DNA from: Lachnospiraceae bacterium
GTDB taxonomy: Bacteria; Bacillota; Clostridia; Lachnospirales; Lachnospiraceae
Direction: 5' to 3'
Assembly (NCBI GenBank): GCA_028727605.1
Contig: JAQYOA010000165.1
Span: 1-41,003 of the forward strand
DNA length: 41,003 bases
Shown piece after piece: positions 9,601 through 18,137 of this stretch; positions within the stretch are counted from its first letter, which is position 1; each line of letters starts with the position of its first letter. The notes beneath the pieces were generated by a model, which was not told where the DNA came from, made no database searches, and saw only the letters and a list, made by a program, of their open reading frames with translations. A program made the position numbers and the translations under genes.

Positions 9601-11233
9601 TAAAACCCGTCATTCCACACCGGGTGTATCGCTGATTTCACCGCCGCCTCATCACGATATCTACTCCATTGAGGACCTTGCGCAGCTGATCTATGATTTG
9701 AAAAATTCAAATACAGATGCCAGAATTTCTGTAAAGCTGGTATCGGAAGCTGGTGTGGGAACGGTTGCAGCCGGTGTTGCAAAAGCCGGTGCACAGGTAA
9801 TTCTGATTTCGGGATATGACGGAGGTACCGGTGCTGCTCCGAGAAGTTCCATTCACAATGCGGGACTTCCATGGGAACTGGGACTTGCGGAGACACATCA
9901 GACATTGATTAAGAACGGCCTTAGAAACCGGGTGATGATCGAGACAGACGGCAAGCTGATGAGCGGCCGGGATGTGGTCATTGCCGCACTTTTGGGAGCT
10001 GAGGAATTTGGATTTGCAACAGCTCCGCTGGTTGTAATGGGATGTGTGATGATGCGTGTCTGCAATCTGGATACCTGTCCGATGGGTATTGCCACTCAGA
10101 ATCCGGAACTGCGTAAACGCTTTACAGGAAAACCGGAATATGTAGTGAACTTCATGCGGTTTATCGCAGAAGAGATGCGGGAATATATGGCAAAACTCGG
10201 CTTCCGCACCATAGATGAAATGGTTGGACGCTCTGATCTGTTAAAGAGAAATGAAAAGATTACAGATGAACAGGCAGGCCGTGTGGATCTTTCGCAGATT
10301 CTGAATAACCCATATGCAAAAGTAGGAGAGAAAGTAACCTTTGATCCCAAGGCAGTTTACGATTTCAAACTGGAAAATACACTGGACGAAAAAGTTCTTC
10401 TGAAGAAGCTGAAACCGGCACTGGAAAAAGGAGAGAAGAAGACGATCCGTGTGGAAGTAACCAATACAGACCGAACCTTCGGAACGATTTTTGGTTCGGA
10501 GATTACGAAGCGTTTCGGCACTTCCTTAAAACCGGATACGTATGTGATCCAGTGCGTGGGTGCAGGCGGACAGAGCTTTGGTGCCTTTATCCCGAAAGGC
10601 CTGACCTTAAAACTTGAGGGTGATTCCAATGATTACTTTGGAAAAGGACTTTCCGGAGGAAAACTTGTGGTATATCCGCCGAAACATCGTAACTACAAAC
10701 CGGAAGAAAATATTATCATCGGCAACGTTGCTCTTTACGGAGCAACCAGCGGTGAGGCTTATATCAACGGTATTGCCGGCGAGCGTTTCTGTGTCCGCAA
10801 CTCAGGCGCTTATGCAGTAGTGGAAGGTGTAGGCGAGCATGGCTGCGAATATATGACGGGAGGCCGTGTCGTAATTCTTGGATCAACCGGAAAGAATTTT
10901 GCAGCCGGAATGAGCGGCGGTATTGCATACGTATTGGATGAAGAAAGCAATCTTTACCGGAATCTGAATAAACAGATGATTTCCATAGAGGCTGTTGAGA
11001 GCAAATATGATATCGCTGAACTTCGCGATATGATCGAAAAACATGTACAGAATACAGGATCTGAGAAAGGAAAACGTGTTCTGGAACACTTTAAGGAGTA
11101 TTTGCCGAAATTCAAAAAGATCATTCCGAATGACTATAAGCGCATGATGACCTTAAGTTCTCAGATGGAAGAGCGAGGCCTCAGCAGTGAGCAGGCGCAG
11201 ATCGAAGCTTTTTATGAGAGCATGCGCAAGTAG
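6692..11233 (+). CDS. gltB: Glutamate synthase, large (alpha) subunit
   Basis: With GltD it converts glutamine and 2-oxoglutarate to two glutamates. The 1513-residue length is normal for the family. The Ntn glutaminase starts at HDNCGIGAV, so Cys25 becomes the N-terminal nucleophile after removal of a 24-residue leader. The central and FMN-binding TIM-barrel regions follow, including GEGGESDDR and PGEGGHLPA. The 3Fe-4S cysteines are 1118, 1124 and 1129 (C-x5-C-x4-C). The C-terminal glycine-rich beta-helix domain (about 1270-1500) includes GGRVVILG. It is preceded by GGAAGGGAG. It overlaps nothing and lies 17 nt before gltD, forming a two-gene operon ended by the terminator at 12771-12808. Confidence 0.98.
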   Translation: MTQEVRSVMGDQQGLYRPEFEHDNCGIGAVVNIKGQKSHETVENALKIVENLEHRAGKDAEGKTGDGVGILLQISHRFFSKACSSLGILLGEEREYGVGMFFFPQNELKRNQAKKMFEIIVEKEGLELLGWRKVPTVPDVLGHKARECMPYIMQAFIKKPDDVEKGIAFDRKLYVVRRVFEQSNDNTYVPSLSSRTIVYKGMFLVNQLRTFFQDLQDPSYDSAIAIVHSRFSTNTNPSWERAHPNRFIVHNGEINTIRGNADKMLAREETMSSPMLQDELHKVLPVVNTQGSDSAMLDNTLEFLTMSGMDLPLAVMITIPEPWANNHTISQEKRDFYQYYATMMEPWDGPASILFSDGDVMGAVLDRNGLRPSRYYVTNDGFLILSSEVGVLEIPEEKIVLKERLHPGKMLLVDTVKGKVMNDDEIKEYYALKQPYGEWLDSYLIQLKDLKIPNLPVEDYSKEERVRLQKAFGYTYEEYRTSIRNMALNGSEGIASMGIDTPLAVLSHEHQPLFNYFKQLFAQVTNPPIDAIREEIVTSTSVYVGKDGNLLEEKPINCQVLKINNPILTNTDMLKIKNMNIEGFKVITVPIIYYKSTPLDRAMERLFVEVDRAHRDGANILILSDRGVDENHVAIPSLLAVSAVHQHLVKTKKRTSLAIILESGEPREVHHFATLLGYGACAINPYLAQDTIHELIEEGMISKDYYAAVDDYNHAVISGIVKIASKMGISTIQSYQGSQIFEAIGISQEVIDKYFTGTVSRVGGITLEDISNDVDERHSQAFDPLGLSTDLTLDSIGRHKARSQGEEHRYNPRTIHALQESTRRGDYQLFKQYTAMVDQEDSGYLRSLMDFNYPEQGVPLEEVESVDSIVTRFKTGAMSYGSISQEAHETLAIAMNILHGKSTTGEGGESDDRLASPERCSAIKQVASGRFGVTSKYLVSAKEIQIKMAQGAKPGEGGHLPAAKVYPWIAKTRHSTPGVSLISPPPHHDIYSIEDLAQLIYDLKNSNTDARISVKLVSEAGVGTVAAGVAKAGAQVILISGYDGGTGAAPRSSIHNAGLPWELGLAETHQTLIKNGLRNRVMIETDGKLMSGRDVVIAALLGAEEFGFATAPLVVMGCVMMRVCNLDTCPMGIATQNPELRKRFTGKPEYVVNFMRFIAEEMREYMAKLGFRTIDEMVGRSDLLKRNEKITDEQAGRVDLSQILNNPYAKVGEKVTFDPKAVYDFKLENTLDEKVLLKKLKPALEKGEKKTIRVEVTNTDRTFGTIFGSEITKRFGTSLKPDTYVIQCVGAGGQSFGAFIPKGLTLKLEGDSNDYFGKGLSGGKLVVYPPKHRNYKPEENIIIGNVALYGATSGEAYINGIAGERFCVRNSGAYAVVEGVGEHGCEYMTGGRVVILGSTGKNFAAGMSGGIAYVLDEESNLYRNLNKQMISIEAVESKYDIAELRDMIEKHVQNTGSEKGKRVLEHFKEYLPKFKKIIPNDYKRMMTLSSQMEERGLSSEQAQIEAFYESMRK

Positions 11234-11250
11234 GAGGTTAGAGTTAAGAT

Positions 11251-12735
11251 ATGGGTAAACCAACAGGATTTTTAGATTATGAGCGCAAGGTGGGCAATTG
11301 CATTGCCCCTCTGGAGCGCATTAAAAACTTCAAAGAATTTCATATGAATCTGCCTCTGAAAGAGCAGCAGCTTCAGGGTGCACGCTGTATGGCATGCGGA
11401 GTTCCCTTCTGCCAGGCAGGCACGATGATCGCAGGTATGGCATCAGGCTGTCCGCTGAACAATCTGGTGCCTGAATGGAATGATCTGGTATATCTTGGAA
11501 ACTGGGAGCAGGCGTATCGCCGTCTGACCAAAACAAACTGTTTTCCTGAATTTACATCAAGAGTATGTCCTGCACTTTGCGAGGCTGCCTGTACCTGTAA
11601 TGTGAATGGTGAGGCGGTCTGCACCAAGGAAAATGAGAGAGCGATTATCGAAAATGCATGGGCAACCGGTCTGGTAAAACCGGAACCGCCGAAAGTGCGG
11701 ACCGGAAAGCGTGTAGCTGTAGTCGGAAGCGGTCCTTCGGGCCTTGCAGCTGCTATGCAGCTGAATCGCCGCGGACATAAGGTAACTGTTTTTGAGAGAC
11801 GTGACCGGGTGGGCGGTTTGCTGCGATATGGAATTCCGAATATGAAACTGGATAAAAGTGTCATCGACCGCAGAATTGCTCTGATGGAAGCAGAAGGCAT
11901 TGAATTTGTTACAAATGCAGATATCGGAAAAGATGTTGCGGCAGACCAGCTTCTGAAAGAATATGATCGTGTTCTTCTCTGCTGTGGTGCTGCAAATCCA
12001 AGAGATATCAAGGCTGAAGGAAGAGATGCAAAGGGAATTTATTTTGCAGTGGATTTCCTGACGTCTGTGACAAAGAGTCTCCTTGATTCTAATTTACAGG
12101 ACAAAAAATACATTGATACAAAAGGAAAGAATGTTATTGTTATCGGAGGCGGAGACACCGGCAATGACTGTGTGGGAACCTCAATTCGTCTGGGAGCAAA
12201 ATCTGTAACGCAGCTTGAGATGATGCCAAAGGCACCGGATCAGCGTGCAGAAAACAATCCCTGGCCGGAGTGGCCGAAAATCTGCAAGACAGATTACGGA
12301 CAGGAAGAGGCGATTGCGGTATTCGGACATGACCCGCGTATTTATCAGACCACTGTCACCGAATTTGTGAAGAACAAAAAAGGTGAAGTGTGCCAGGTGA
12401 AAACAGTAAAACTTGCGCCAAAGAAAGATGAGAATTCCGGACGTACGATGATGGTGCCGGTAGAAGGAACAGAAGAATTGCTTCCGGCAGATCTGGTATT
12501 AATCGCAGCAGGTTTCCTGGGCTCGCAGAAATATGTTACCGATGCCTTCAAGGTGGAAGTAAACCAGAGAACGAATGTAAAGACGGAAGAGGGAAAATAT
12601 CAGACAACAGCTGCAAATGTATTTACTGCCGGCGATATGCATCGCGGACAGTCACTGGTTGTCTGGGCAATCCGCGAGGGGCGTGAAGCTGCGAAAGCAG
12701 TAGACGAATCTTTGATGGGATATACGAATCTGTAA
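11251..12735 (+). CDS. gltD: Glutamate synthase, small (beta) subunit
   Basis: This is the NAD(P)H-oxidising FAD subunit that feeds electrons through Fe-S clusters to GltB. It has 494 residues. N-terminal cysteines 46, 49, 54 and 67 (CMACGVPFC, then GCP) and 106, 110, 114 and 116 (CPALCEAACTC) match the two [4Fe-4S] cluster sets. The FAD fold shows VVGSGPSG at about 158-165 and the NAD(P) fold shows VIGGGDTGND at about 296-305. AGGAGG lies 14 nt before the ATG. It is co-transcribed with gltB. Confidence 0.97.
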   Translation: MGKPTGFLDYERKVGNCIAPLERIKNFKEFHMNLPLKEQQLQGARCMACGVPFCQAGTMIAGMASGCPLNNLVPEWNDLVYLGNWEQAYRRLTKTNCFPEFTSRVCPALCEAACTCNVNGEAVCTKENERAIIENAWATGLVKPEPPKVRTGKRVAVVGSGPSGLAAAMQLNRRGHKVTVFERRDRVGGLLRYGIPNMKLDKSVIDRRIALMEAEGIEFVTNADIGKDVAADQLLKEYDRVLLCCGAANPRDIKAEGRDAKGIYFAVDFLTSVTKSLLDSNLQDKKYIDTKGKNVIVIGGGDTGNDCVGTSIRLGAKSVTQLEMMPKAPDQRAENNPWPEWPKICKTDYGQEEAIAVFGHDPRIYQTTVTEFVKNKKGEVCQVKTVKLAPKKDENSGRTMMVPVEGTEELLPADLVLIAAGFLGSQKYVTDAFKVEVNQRTNVKTEEGKYQTTAANVFTAGDMHRGQSLVVWAIREGREAAKAVDESLMGYTNL

Positions 12736-12770
12736 GTGATACAAAGGGACTGTGAAAAGTCGCTTAACTG

Positions 12771-12808
12771 AAAAAATAGCTATGAGTTTGCGCTCATAGC
12801 TATTTTTT
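12771..12808 (+). terminator. Terminator of gltBD
   Basis: A perfect 16-bp stem (12771-12786 with 12793-12808) encloses a 6-nt loop TTTGCG. It starts in AAAAAA and ends in TTTTTT, so it can work in both directions. It lies 36 nt after the gltD stop and separates gltBD from the MATE gene. Confidence 0.95.
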
Positions 12809-12840
12809 CATAGTGAATATTGCGGTGATAAAAATATCAA

Positions 12841-12870
12841 TTTACAGGAAAACTTTCCGTATGGTATACT
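12841..12870 (+). promoter_or_regulatory. Sigma-A promoter of the MATE gene
   Basis: TTTACA, an 18-bp spacer and TATACT, about 60 nt before the ATG and directly after the gltBD terminator. Confidence 0.7.
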
Positions 12871-12938
12871 GAAATCAAAAATTTGACCGATTCCAAAGCT
12901 TTTCAGAACCGGTACGATACGAATATGGGGAGTTTGAA

Positions 12939-14342
12939 ATGGAGAAATTTTTGCCGGACCATCAAAAGAGGCGATGGCAAAAGGCATATAAAACAGCAGC
13001 AACAATTATGATTCTGGCATGGCCTACTATTCTGGAACAGGTTATGCAGACGGCAGTGCAGTATATTGATACGGCTATGGTTGGTGCACTGGGAACACAG
13101 GCGACAGCGGCGGTTGGTGCAACAGGAACTGTTGGATGGCTGATCACCGGTACACTTTCTGCCTTGAGTGTCGGTTTTTTATCAATGATTTCCAGAGCAT
13201 GCGGAGAGAATAATCGCGGCAAGATCAGGAAAATTGTCGGACAGGCAGTTCTGGTAGTGCTTGTTGCAGGAATTTTTACTACTGTTCTGTGCACAGCTTT
13301 TGGCAGGAGGATTCCGATCTGGATGCAGGTGGATCCTTCCATTTCGGAAATTGCCGGAATTTATTTTCTGATACTTTATCTTCCGATGCTTCCGCGTACG
13401 GCATCTGTCATTTTTGGAACAATACTTCGGGCAGCCGGTGACACGAAAACACCAATGAAGGTGGGAATTCTTGTTAACGGAATGAATGTGGTTCTGAACT
13501 TTTTACTGATTTATGAGACGCGAACCGTGTCTTTTGCGGGACTTAGTTTTACGGTTCCGGGAGCAGGCATGGGCGTGATCGGCGCAGCAGCTGCCAGTGC
13601 GATATCGTTTGCATGGGGAGGAATTCATATTACCTGGGCTTTGTGGAGACATCCGGTTGTAACTCCAAAAGGAACCAGGCTGAAGCCGGATTTGTCTATC
13701 CTGAGACCCTGGGCCAGGATTTCATTCCCGAATGTATTGCAGAGATTTGGGACTTCTCTTGGCTATGTGGTATTCGCCTCTATGATCAATGCACTCGGGG
13801 AAGTGGCAACTGCAGCGCACACAATTGCAAATACAGTGGAATCCGCGTTTTACATTCCGGGCTATGGCATGCAGACTGCGGCTGCGACACTGATTGGAAA
13901 TGCTTACGGAGCAAAAGAGGAAAAACGCATGAAAGAGCTTGCGGCTATGTTTATTCCGATTGAGATTGTGCTTATGATTCTTTCCGGAACAGCTCTTTTT
14001 GCAGCGGCTCCCATGCTGGTAGGCCTGTTTTCCCAAAGCATGGAAATTATTACTCTTGGAAGTACCGTTCTGCGTATGGTTGCGGTATCGGAACCGTTTT
14101 ATGGTATTTCCATCATTGTGGAAGGAATGATGATGGGAGTCGGGAAAACAAAAGCTCCGTTTGTGTACAATATCATCGGCATGTGGTGCATCCGGATTGT
14201 GGGAACGTTCCTTTGTACCAGGATGTTTTCTATGGGGCTTGTCTCGGCGTGGGCCTGTATGATTGCGCATAACATGTTTTTGTTTGTGCTGTACCTGGCA
14301 GTTTACCTGCGCGGAACCTGGAATCCGCTGAAAACTGTCTGA
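12939..14342 (+). CDS. MATE family multidrug/metabolite exporter
   Basis: This is an integral membrane protein of 467 residues with about twelve hydrophobic segments arranged as two similar halves. The MATE signature region TILEQVMQTAVQYIDTAMVGALG is at the start of the first half, and AAHTIANTVESAFYIPGYGMQTAAATLIGNAYGA marks the second. Family members use Na+ or H+ gradients to export cationic drugs or metabolites; the substrate here cannot be told. GGGGAG precedes the ATG, and the gene has its own promoter. It sits between gltBD and glnA with no functional link visible. Confidence 0.9.
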   Translation: MEKFLPDHQKRRWQKAYKTAATIMILAWPTILEQVMQTAVQYIDTAMVGALGTQATAAVGATGTVGWLITGTLSALSVGFLSMISRACGENNRGKIRKIVGQAVLVVLVAGIFTTVLCTAFGRRIPIWMQVDPSISEIAGIYFLILYLPMLPRTASVIFGTILRAAGDTKTPMKVGILVNGMNVVLNFLLIYETRTVSFAGLSFTVPGAGMGVIGAAAASAISFAWGGIHITWALWRHPVVTPKGTRLKPDLSILRPWARISFPNVLQRFGTSLGYVVFASMINALGEVATAAHTIANTVESAFYIPGYGMQTAAATLIGNAYGAKEEKRMKELAAMFIPIEIVLMILSGTALFAAAPMLVGLFSQSMEIITLGSTVLRMVAVSEPFYGISIIVEGMMMGVGKTKAPFVYNIIGMWCIRIVGTFLCTRMFSMGLVSAWACMIAHNMFLFVLYLAVYLRGTWNPLKTV

Positions 14343-14381
14343 AAATAAGAAGAGCTTTTGGGAAAAGGATGGATTTCCTCC

Positions 14382-14411
14382 TTGACAAAAGGTGAGAGAA
14401 ACTGCTATAAT
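14382..14411 (+). promoter_or_regulatory. Sigma-A promoter of glnA
   Basis: TTGACA, an 18-bp spacer and a perfect TATAAT. The predicted start is near 14418, immediately before the long stem-loop at 14422-14472. Confidence 0.88.
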
Positions 14412-14421
14412 CTAACAAAAC

Positions 14422-14472
14422 AAGGGTGTTTTTACGAGGGGATTTTATGCCCAGAGACGTAAAAACACCCTT
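14422..14472 (+). other. Perfect 15-bp leader stem-loop of glnA
   Basis: AAGGGTGTTTTTACG (14422-14436) pairs perfectly with 14458-14472 around a 21-nt loop, which can itself form GGG/CCC. It starts within a few nt of the predicted 5' end. It is followed by CTTTCATATC, a poor U-run, then by the AAGGAG ribosome site 10 nt further on. It may be an attenuator, a regulator-binding site or a 5' stabilising hairpin. Confidence 0.8.
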
Positions 14473-14496
14473 CTTTCATATCAAGGAGATTGAGAC

Positions 14497-15828
14497 ATGG
14501 CGAAATTCACAAAGGAAGCAATTCTACAGATGGCGGACGAGGAAGATGTGGAATTTATCCGTCTGCAGTTTACGGATATGTTTGGCACAATGAAAAACAT
14601 GGCCATTACTTCCAGCCAGCTGGAGAAAGCGTTGGATAATAAATGTGTATTTGACGGATCCTCTTTTGAAGGCTTTGTAACGATTGAGGAAGCAGATATG
14701 TTTTTGCATCCGGATCCGGACACTTTTGCAATTTTACCCTGGCGTCCTCAACAGGGAAAAGTTGCGCGTCTGATCTGTGATGTTTACGACAGAGATGGTC
14801 ATCTCTATCAGAAGAGCTCGAGATCGATTCTTCAGAATGTGATACAGGAGGCGGCGGATCTGGGCTTTGAATTCCATGTTGCGCCGGAATGTGAATTCTT
14901 TTTATTTCACACGGATGAAGATGGAGGAGCAACAGCCGTTACCCACGATAAAGCAGGCTATCTGGATCTGGGACCTTTGGATCTGGGAGAAAATGCAAGA
15001 CGTGATATGGTATTGACTCTGGAGGAACTTGGATTTGAAGTCCAGTCTTCCTTCCACGAGGTGGCTGCCGGTCAGCATGAACTGGACTTTTGTTCTGCTC
15101 CGGCGCTTCTTACGGCCGATCAGCTGATGACGGCGAAATTTGCAATAAAAACAATTGCAAAGCGGCATGGTCTTCACGCAACGTTTATGCCGAAACCCAA
15201 AGCAGGTGTACACGGTTCCGGAATGCATCTTTCCTTTTCTCTGTTCCGTGATGGAAAAGATGTTTTTCGCGATGAGAAAGATGAATATGGTTTGAGCCAG
15301 GAGGCTTATTATTTTATCGGCGGTATTATGAAACATGTGCGCGGAATGGCAGCGATTACCAATCCGCTGATTAATTCCTATAAACGGTTAGTCCCGGGAT
15401 ATGGAGCTCCGATCTATATTGCCTGGTCGGCGATCAACAGAAGTCCGCTGATTCGGATTCCGATGACCGGGGATGGAATAACGGCAATTGAGCTTCGCTG
15501 TCCGGATCCTTCCTGCAATCCGTATCTGGCATTGGCTGTCTGCCTGGCTGCCGGAATGGATGGAATCCGAAATCAGATTCAGCCCCCGTCTCCGGTAAAT
15601 CGCAATATTTCCGGTATGACAGAGGAGGAACGGGCTGAGCATCATATTTCAATTCTTCCGGAAAATCTCGAAGAAGCGATTGCAGAACTGGAAAAAGATG
15701 ATTTCCTGCGAGGCGTTCTCGGAGAGGAGTTTGTAAGCGGATATATTGATGCAAAGAAGAAGGAATGGCAGGAGTATATCCAACAGGTTTCCAACTGGGA
15801 AATTGAGAAATACCTGTACCGCATATAG
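14497..15828 (+). CDS. glnA: Glutamine synthetase, type I
   Basis: It makes glutamine from glutamate, ammonia and ATP. The 443-residue length fits the GSI-alpha group of Gram-positive bacteria, which is feedback-inhibited rather than adenylylated. The N-terminal beta-Grasp region contains FVRLQF-like FIRLQFTDMFG and DGSSFEGF. The catalytic domain has the metal-binding AAPECEFF-like VAPECEFFLF, the glutamate site AGQHELDF, the ATP-site HATFMPKPKAGVHGSGMH, and NSYKRLVPGYGAP. AAGGAG lies 8 nt before the ATG. It is followed after 22 nt by the ANTAR gene, and the two are probably co-transcribed. Confidence 0.98.
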   Translation: MAKFTKEAILQMADEEDVEFIRLQFTDMFGTMKNMAITSSQLEKALDNKCVFDGSSFEGFVTIEEADMFLHPDPDTFAILPWRPQQGKVARLICDVYDRDGHLYQKSSRSILQNVIQEAADLGFEFHVAPECEFFLFHTDEDGGATAVTHDKAGYLDLGPLDLGENARRDMVLTLEELGFEVQSSFHEVAAGQHELDFCSAPALLTADQLMTAKFAIKTIAKRHGLHATFMPKPKAGVHGSGMHLSFSLFRDGKDVFRDEKDEYGLSQEAYYFIGGIMKHVRGMAAITNPLINSYKRLVPGYGAPIYIAWSAINRSPLIRIPMTGDGITAIELRCPDPSCNPYLALAVCLAAGMDGIRNQIQPPSPVNRNISGMTEEERAEHHISILPENLEEAIAELEKDDFLRGVLGEEFVSGYIDAKKKEWQEYIQQVSNWEIEKYLYRI

Positions 15829-15850
15829 AAGATGAAGGGGCATAAAATGA

Positions 15851-16399
15851 ATGAGCAGCTTGGTTATCGTATTTCCTAAAATAGAAGACGGAAAGCGTAT
15901 TCGCGATATCCTGATCAGACATGGATTCGAAGTAAATGCAGTCTGCTCTACCGCGGCAGCAGCCCTTAGTGAAATGAACAACTTAAGCGGAGGAATTGTG
16001 ATTACCGGATATAAATTGCCGGATATGTTTTTCGCAGACCTAAAGGAATGTATGCCTTCGAATTTTGAGATGCTTCTCGTTGCTTCGGATCGGGCATTGA
16101 GTACAATTGAAGGAACCGGTGTTGTGTCTGTTTCCATGCCTCTTAGCACCTATGAACTGGTGAATACACTGGAAATGATGCAGCACAATGCGCTGCGCAG
16201 GAAACGAAAAGAAAAAGCGAAAAATAAGGTGCGCACCGAGGAGGAACAGAGAATCATCGATAGTGCAAAAAATCTTCTTATGGATCGAAATCATATGACA
16301 GAAGCAGAAGCACACAGATACATACAAAAGTGCAGTATGGACAGTGGGACAAATCTGGTGGAAACTGCACAGATGGTGCTTACGCTGATGAATTGCTAA
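15851..16399 (+). CDS. ANTAR-domain antitermination regulator with degenerate receiver
   Basis: The protein has 182 residues. Residues 1-110 have a response-regulator receiver fold, and about 125-182 form an ANTAR RNA-binding three-helix domain (IIDSAKNLLMDRNHMTEAEAH, then ETAQMVL). ANTAR proteins bind leader RNA and prevent intrinsic termination. The receiver lacks its key residues: the phosphoacceptor position is Gly53, the acidic pair is Phe8-Pro9, and the conserved Lys is Met96. It is therefore unlikely to be a phosphorylation switch. ANTAR regulators next to glutamine synthetase are known in clostridia as nitrogen regulators. Two close ATGs (15847, 15851) follow GAAGGGG; only 15851 is in frame. 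Likely targets are the leaders of amt, gltB and glnA. Confidence 0.93.
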   Translation: MSSLVIVFPKIEDGKRIRDILIRHGFEVNAVCSTAAAALSEMNNLSGGIVITGYKLPDMFFADLKECMPSNFEMLLVASDRALSTIEGTGVVSVSMPLSTYELVNTLEMMQHNALRRKRKEKAKNKVRTEEEQRIIDSAKNLLMDRNHMTEAEAHRYIQKCSMDSGTNLVETAQMVLTLMNC

Positions 16400-16416
16400 A
16401 AAGGAGTTGAACAGAT

Positions 16417-17631
16417 ATGTTTAAGATTAATGATAATTATCTCAAGTTACCGGGCAGTTATTTGTTTTCAACAATCGGAAAAAAGGTTGCCGCTTATTCA
16501 GCAGCACACCCGGATGCTAAAATTATCCGGCTTGGAATCGGCGATGTGACACAGCCGATTGCACCTGCCATTATCGAGACTCTTCACGGAGCAGTCGATG
16601 AGATGGGCTGTGCAGAGACATTTCACGGATATGCTCCGGATCTCGGCTATGAGTTTTTGAGAAGTGCAATCGCAAAAAATGATTATCAGGACAGAGGCTG
16701 TGAGATCACAGCAGATGAGATTTTTGTCTCTGACGGAGCAAAATGTGACTGCAGCAACATTCAGGAAATTTTCAGCCTGGATAATCGTGTTGCTGTTTGT
16801 GATCCCGTGTATCCGGTGTATGTGGATTCCAATGTAATGGCAGGTCGTGCGGGAGACTATGACGCAGCCACTGAACGTTTTTCCAATGTGATTTATATGC
16901 CGTGTACAGCTGAAAATAACTTTACTCCGGACCTTCCAAAAGAGACTCCGGATCTGATTTATCTTTGCTTCCCGAATAACCCGACAGGCGCTATGGTAAG
17001 CAAAGAAGAACTGCAGAAATGGGTCGATTACGCGAATAAAGTCGGTGCTGTCATTCTCTATGATGCAGCGTATGAGGCTTATATTTCCGAAGAGGATATT
17101 CCTCATTCGATCTATGAATGTGAGGGTGCAAGAACCTGTGCAATTGAGCTGAGAAGCTTTTCCAAGAATGCTGGATTTACTGGTATGCGTCTTGGATTCA
17201 CCGTAATTCCAAAGGATATTAAGTCGGGAGATGTTACTCTTCACAGCCTTTGGGCACGCCGCCATGGAACCAAATATAACGGTGCGCCGTATATTATCCA
17301 GAGAGCAGGTGAGGCTGTTTATTCGGAGCAGGGAAAGGCCCAGTTGAAAGAGCAGGTTGCCTACTATATGAAGAATGCGAAAGTCATTTACGAAGGCCTG
17401 AAAAGTGCCGGCTATACGGTATCCGGCGGGGTGAATGCGCCTTATATCTGGCTGAAAACTCCGGATCAGATGACATCCTGGGAATTCTTTGATTATCTGC
17501 TTGAAAAAGCAAATGTGGTAGGAACACCAGGATCAGGATTTGGACCAAGCGGAGAAGGATATTTTCGCCTGACTGCATTCGGTACTTATGAGAATACCGT
17601 AGAGGCAATTTCACGCATGAAAAAACTGTAA
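16417..17631 (+). CDS. dapL: LL-diaminopimelate aminotransferase
   Basis: This PLP enzyme converts tetrahydrodipicolinate and glutamate directly to LL-diaminopimelate for lysine and peptidoglycan synthesis. The 404-residue length is typical. The fold-type I aminotransferase signs are [11 protein letters not shown] near residues 37-47, the DapL-type [19 protein letters not shown], and the PLP lysine in [12 protein letters not shown] at residue 250. AAGGAG precedes the ATG. It lies 17 nt after the ANTAR gene, so it probably belongs to the glnA transcript. Its use of glutamate as amino donor makes the placement sensible. A weak hairpin, AAAATC/GATTTT near 17709-17724, may end the transcript. Confidence 0.95.
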   Translation: MFKINDNYLKLPGSYLFSTIGKKVAAYSAAHPDAKIIRLGIGDVTQPIAPAIIETLHGAVDEMGCAETFHGYAPDLGYEFLRSAIAKNDYQDRGCEITADEIFVSDGAKCDCSNIQEIFSLDNRVAVCDPVYPVYVDSNVMAGRAGDYDAATERFSNVIYMPCTAENNFTPDLPKETPDLIYLCFPNNPTGAMVSKEELQKWVDYANKVGAVILYDAAYEAYISEEDIPHSIYECEGARTCAIELRSFSKNAGFTGMRLGFTVIPKDIKSGDVTLHSLWARRHGTKYNGAPYIIQRAGEAVYSEQGKAQLKEQVAYYMKNAKVIYEGLKSAGYTVSGGVNAPYIWLKTPDQMTSWEFFDYLLEKANVVGTPGSGFGPSGEGYFRLTAFGTYENTVEAISRMKKL

Positions 17632-17728
17632 TATTCCTCCGGAAAGAGGGAAAAAAAGACAAATAAAAATTGGCAATTTCAGTAGAAATTTCTGTGTAAA
17701 AAAAGAGAAAATCCGTAGATTTTTTCCC

Positions 17729-17758
17729 TTTACAGAAGAGTTTTTACTGTGATATAAT
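17729..17758 (+). promoter_or_regulatory. Sigma-A promoter of the aspS-gatCAB T-box transcript
   Basis: TTTACA, an 18-bp spacer and TATAAT, about 40 bp before the T-box stem I. This and the T-box account for most of the 506-bp gap between dapL and aspS. Confidence 0.8.
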
Positions 17759-17800
17759 TGCTCCATTAAGTTAAAGAAATTGATTTTAATGGAAGAAAAA

Positions 17801-18089
17801 AGCTGTGAAGGAAACTCCGTATGCGGAACCTGACAGGAAGCGGATGTCACCGACTGAGAGCATCTGCATAGGGAAAACATACAATGGGGAACATTCCGGA
17901 GCTGATCCGTTGAACAGGAAAACGGAGGTTGTTTTCAAGTAGGCGGATACGTGATACGCGTTAAGTATAGAATGAGTTGGCGTCGCAAAAAACATAGTTT
18001 TCAGACGCAATGCGGGTGGTACCGCGGGAATCAAAAAAGATAAGAGATCCCGTCCCGGAACAGTAATAAAAACTGTTCCGGGACTTTTT
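17801..18089 (+). promoter_or_regulatory. T-box riboswitch, probably Asn (AAC) with overlapping GAA
   Basis: The conserved T-box TGCGGGTGGTACCGCG is at 18011-18026, with the terminator at 18052-18089 (GTCCCGGAACAGT paired with ACTGTTCCGGGAC, then TTTTT). Stem I is closed by AGCT at 17801-17804 and 17900-17903, extended by GGAA/TTCC and, above the specifier loop, GTATG/CATAC. The loop holds GAAC at 17889-17892, read as AAC (Asn) or GAA (Glu). Uncharged tRNA would stabilise the antiterminator and turn on the asparagine transamidation operon. The tRNA-end-pairing bases are TGGT. T pairs best with an A discriminator, while bacterial tRNA-Asn usually has G, so that contact would be a G-U pair. Confidence 0.95.
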
Positions 18090-18137
18090 GTTGTCATAAA
18101 AAGTTCCGGAACGCAAAAGAGAAGAGGAGAGAAAAAA

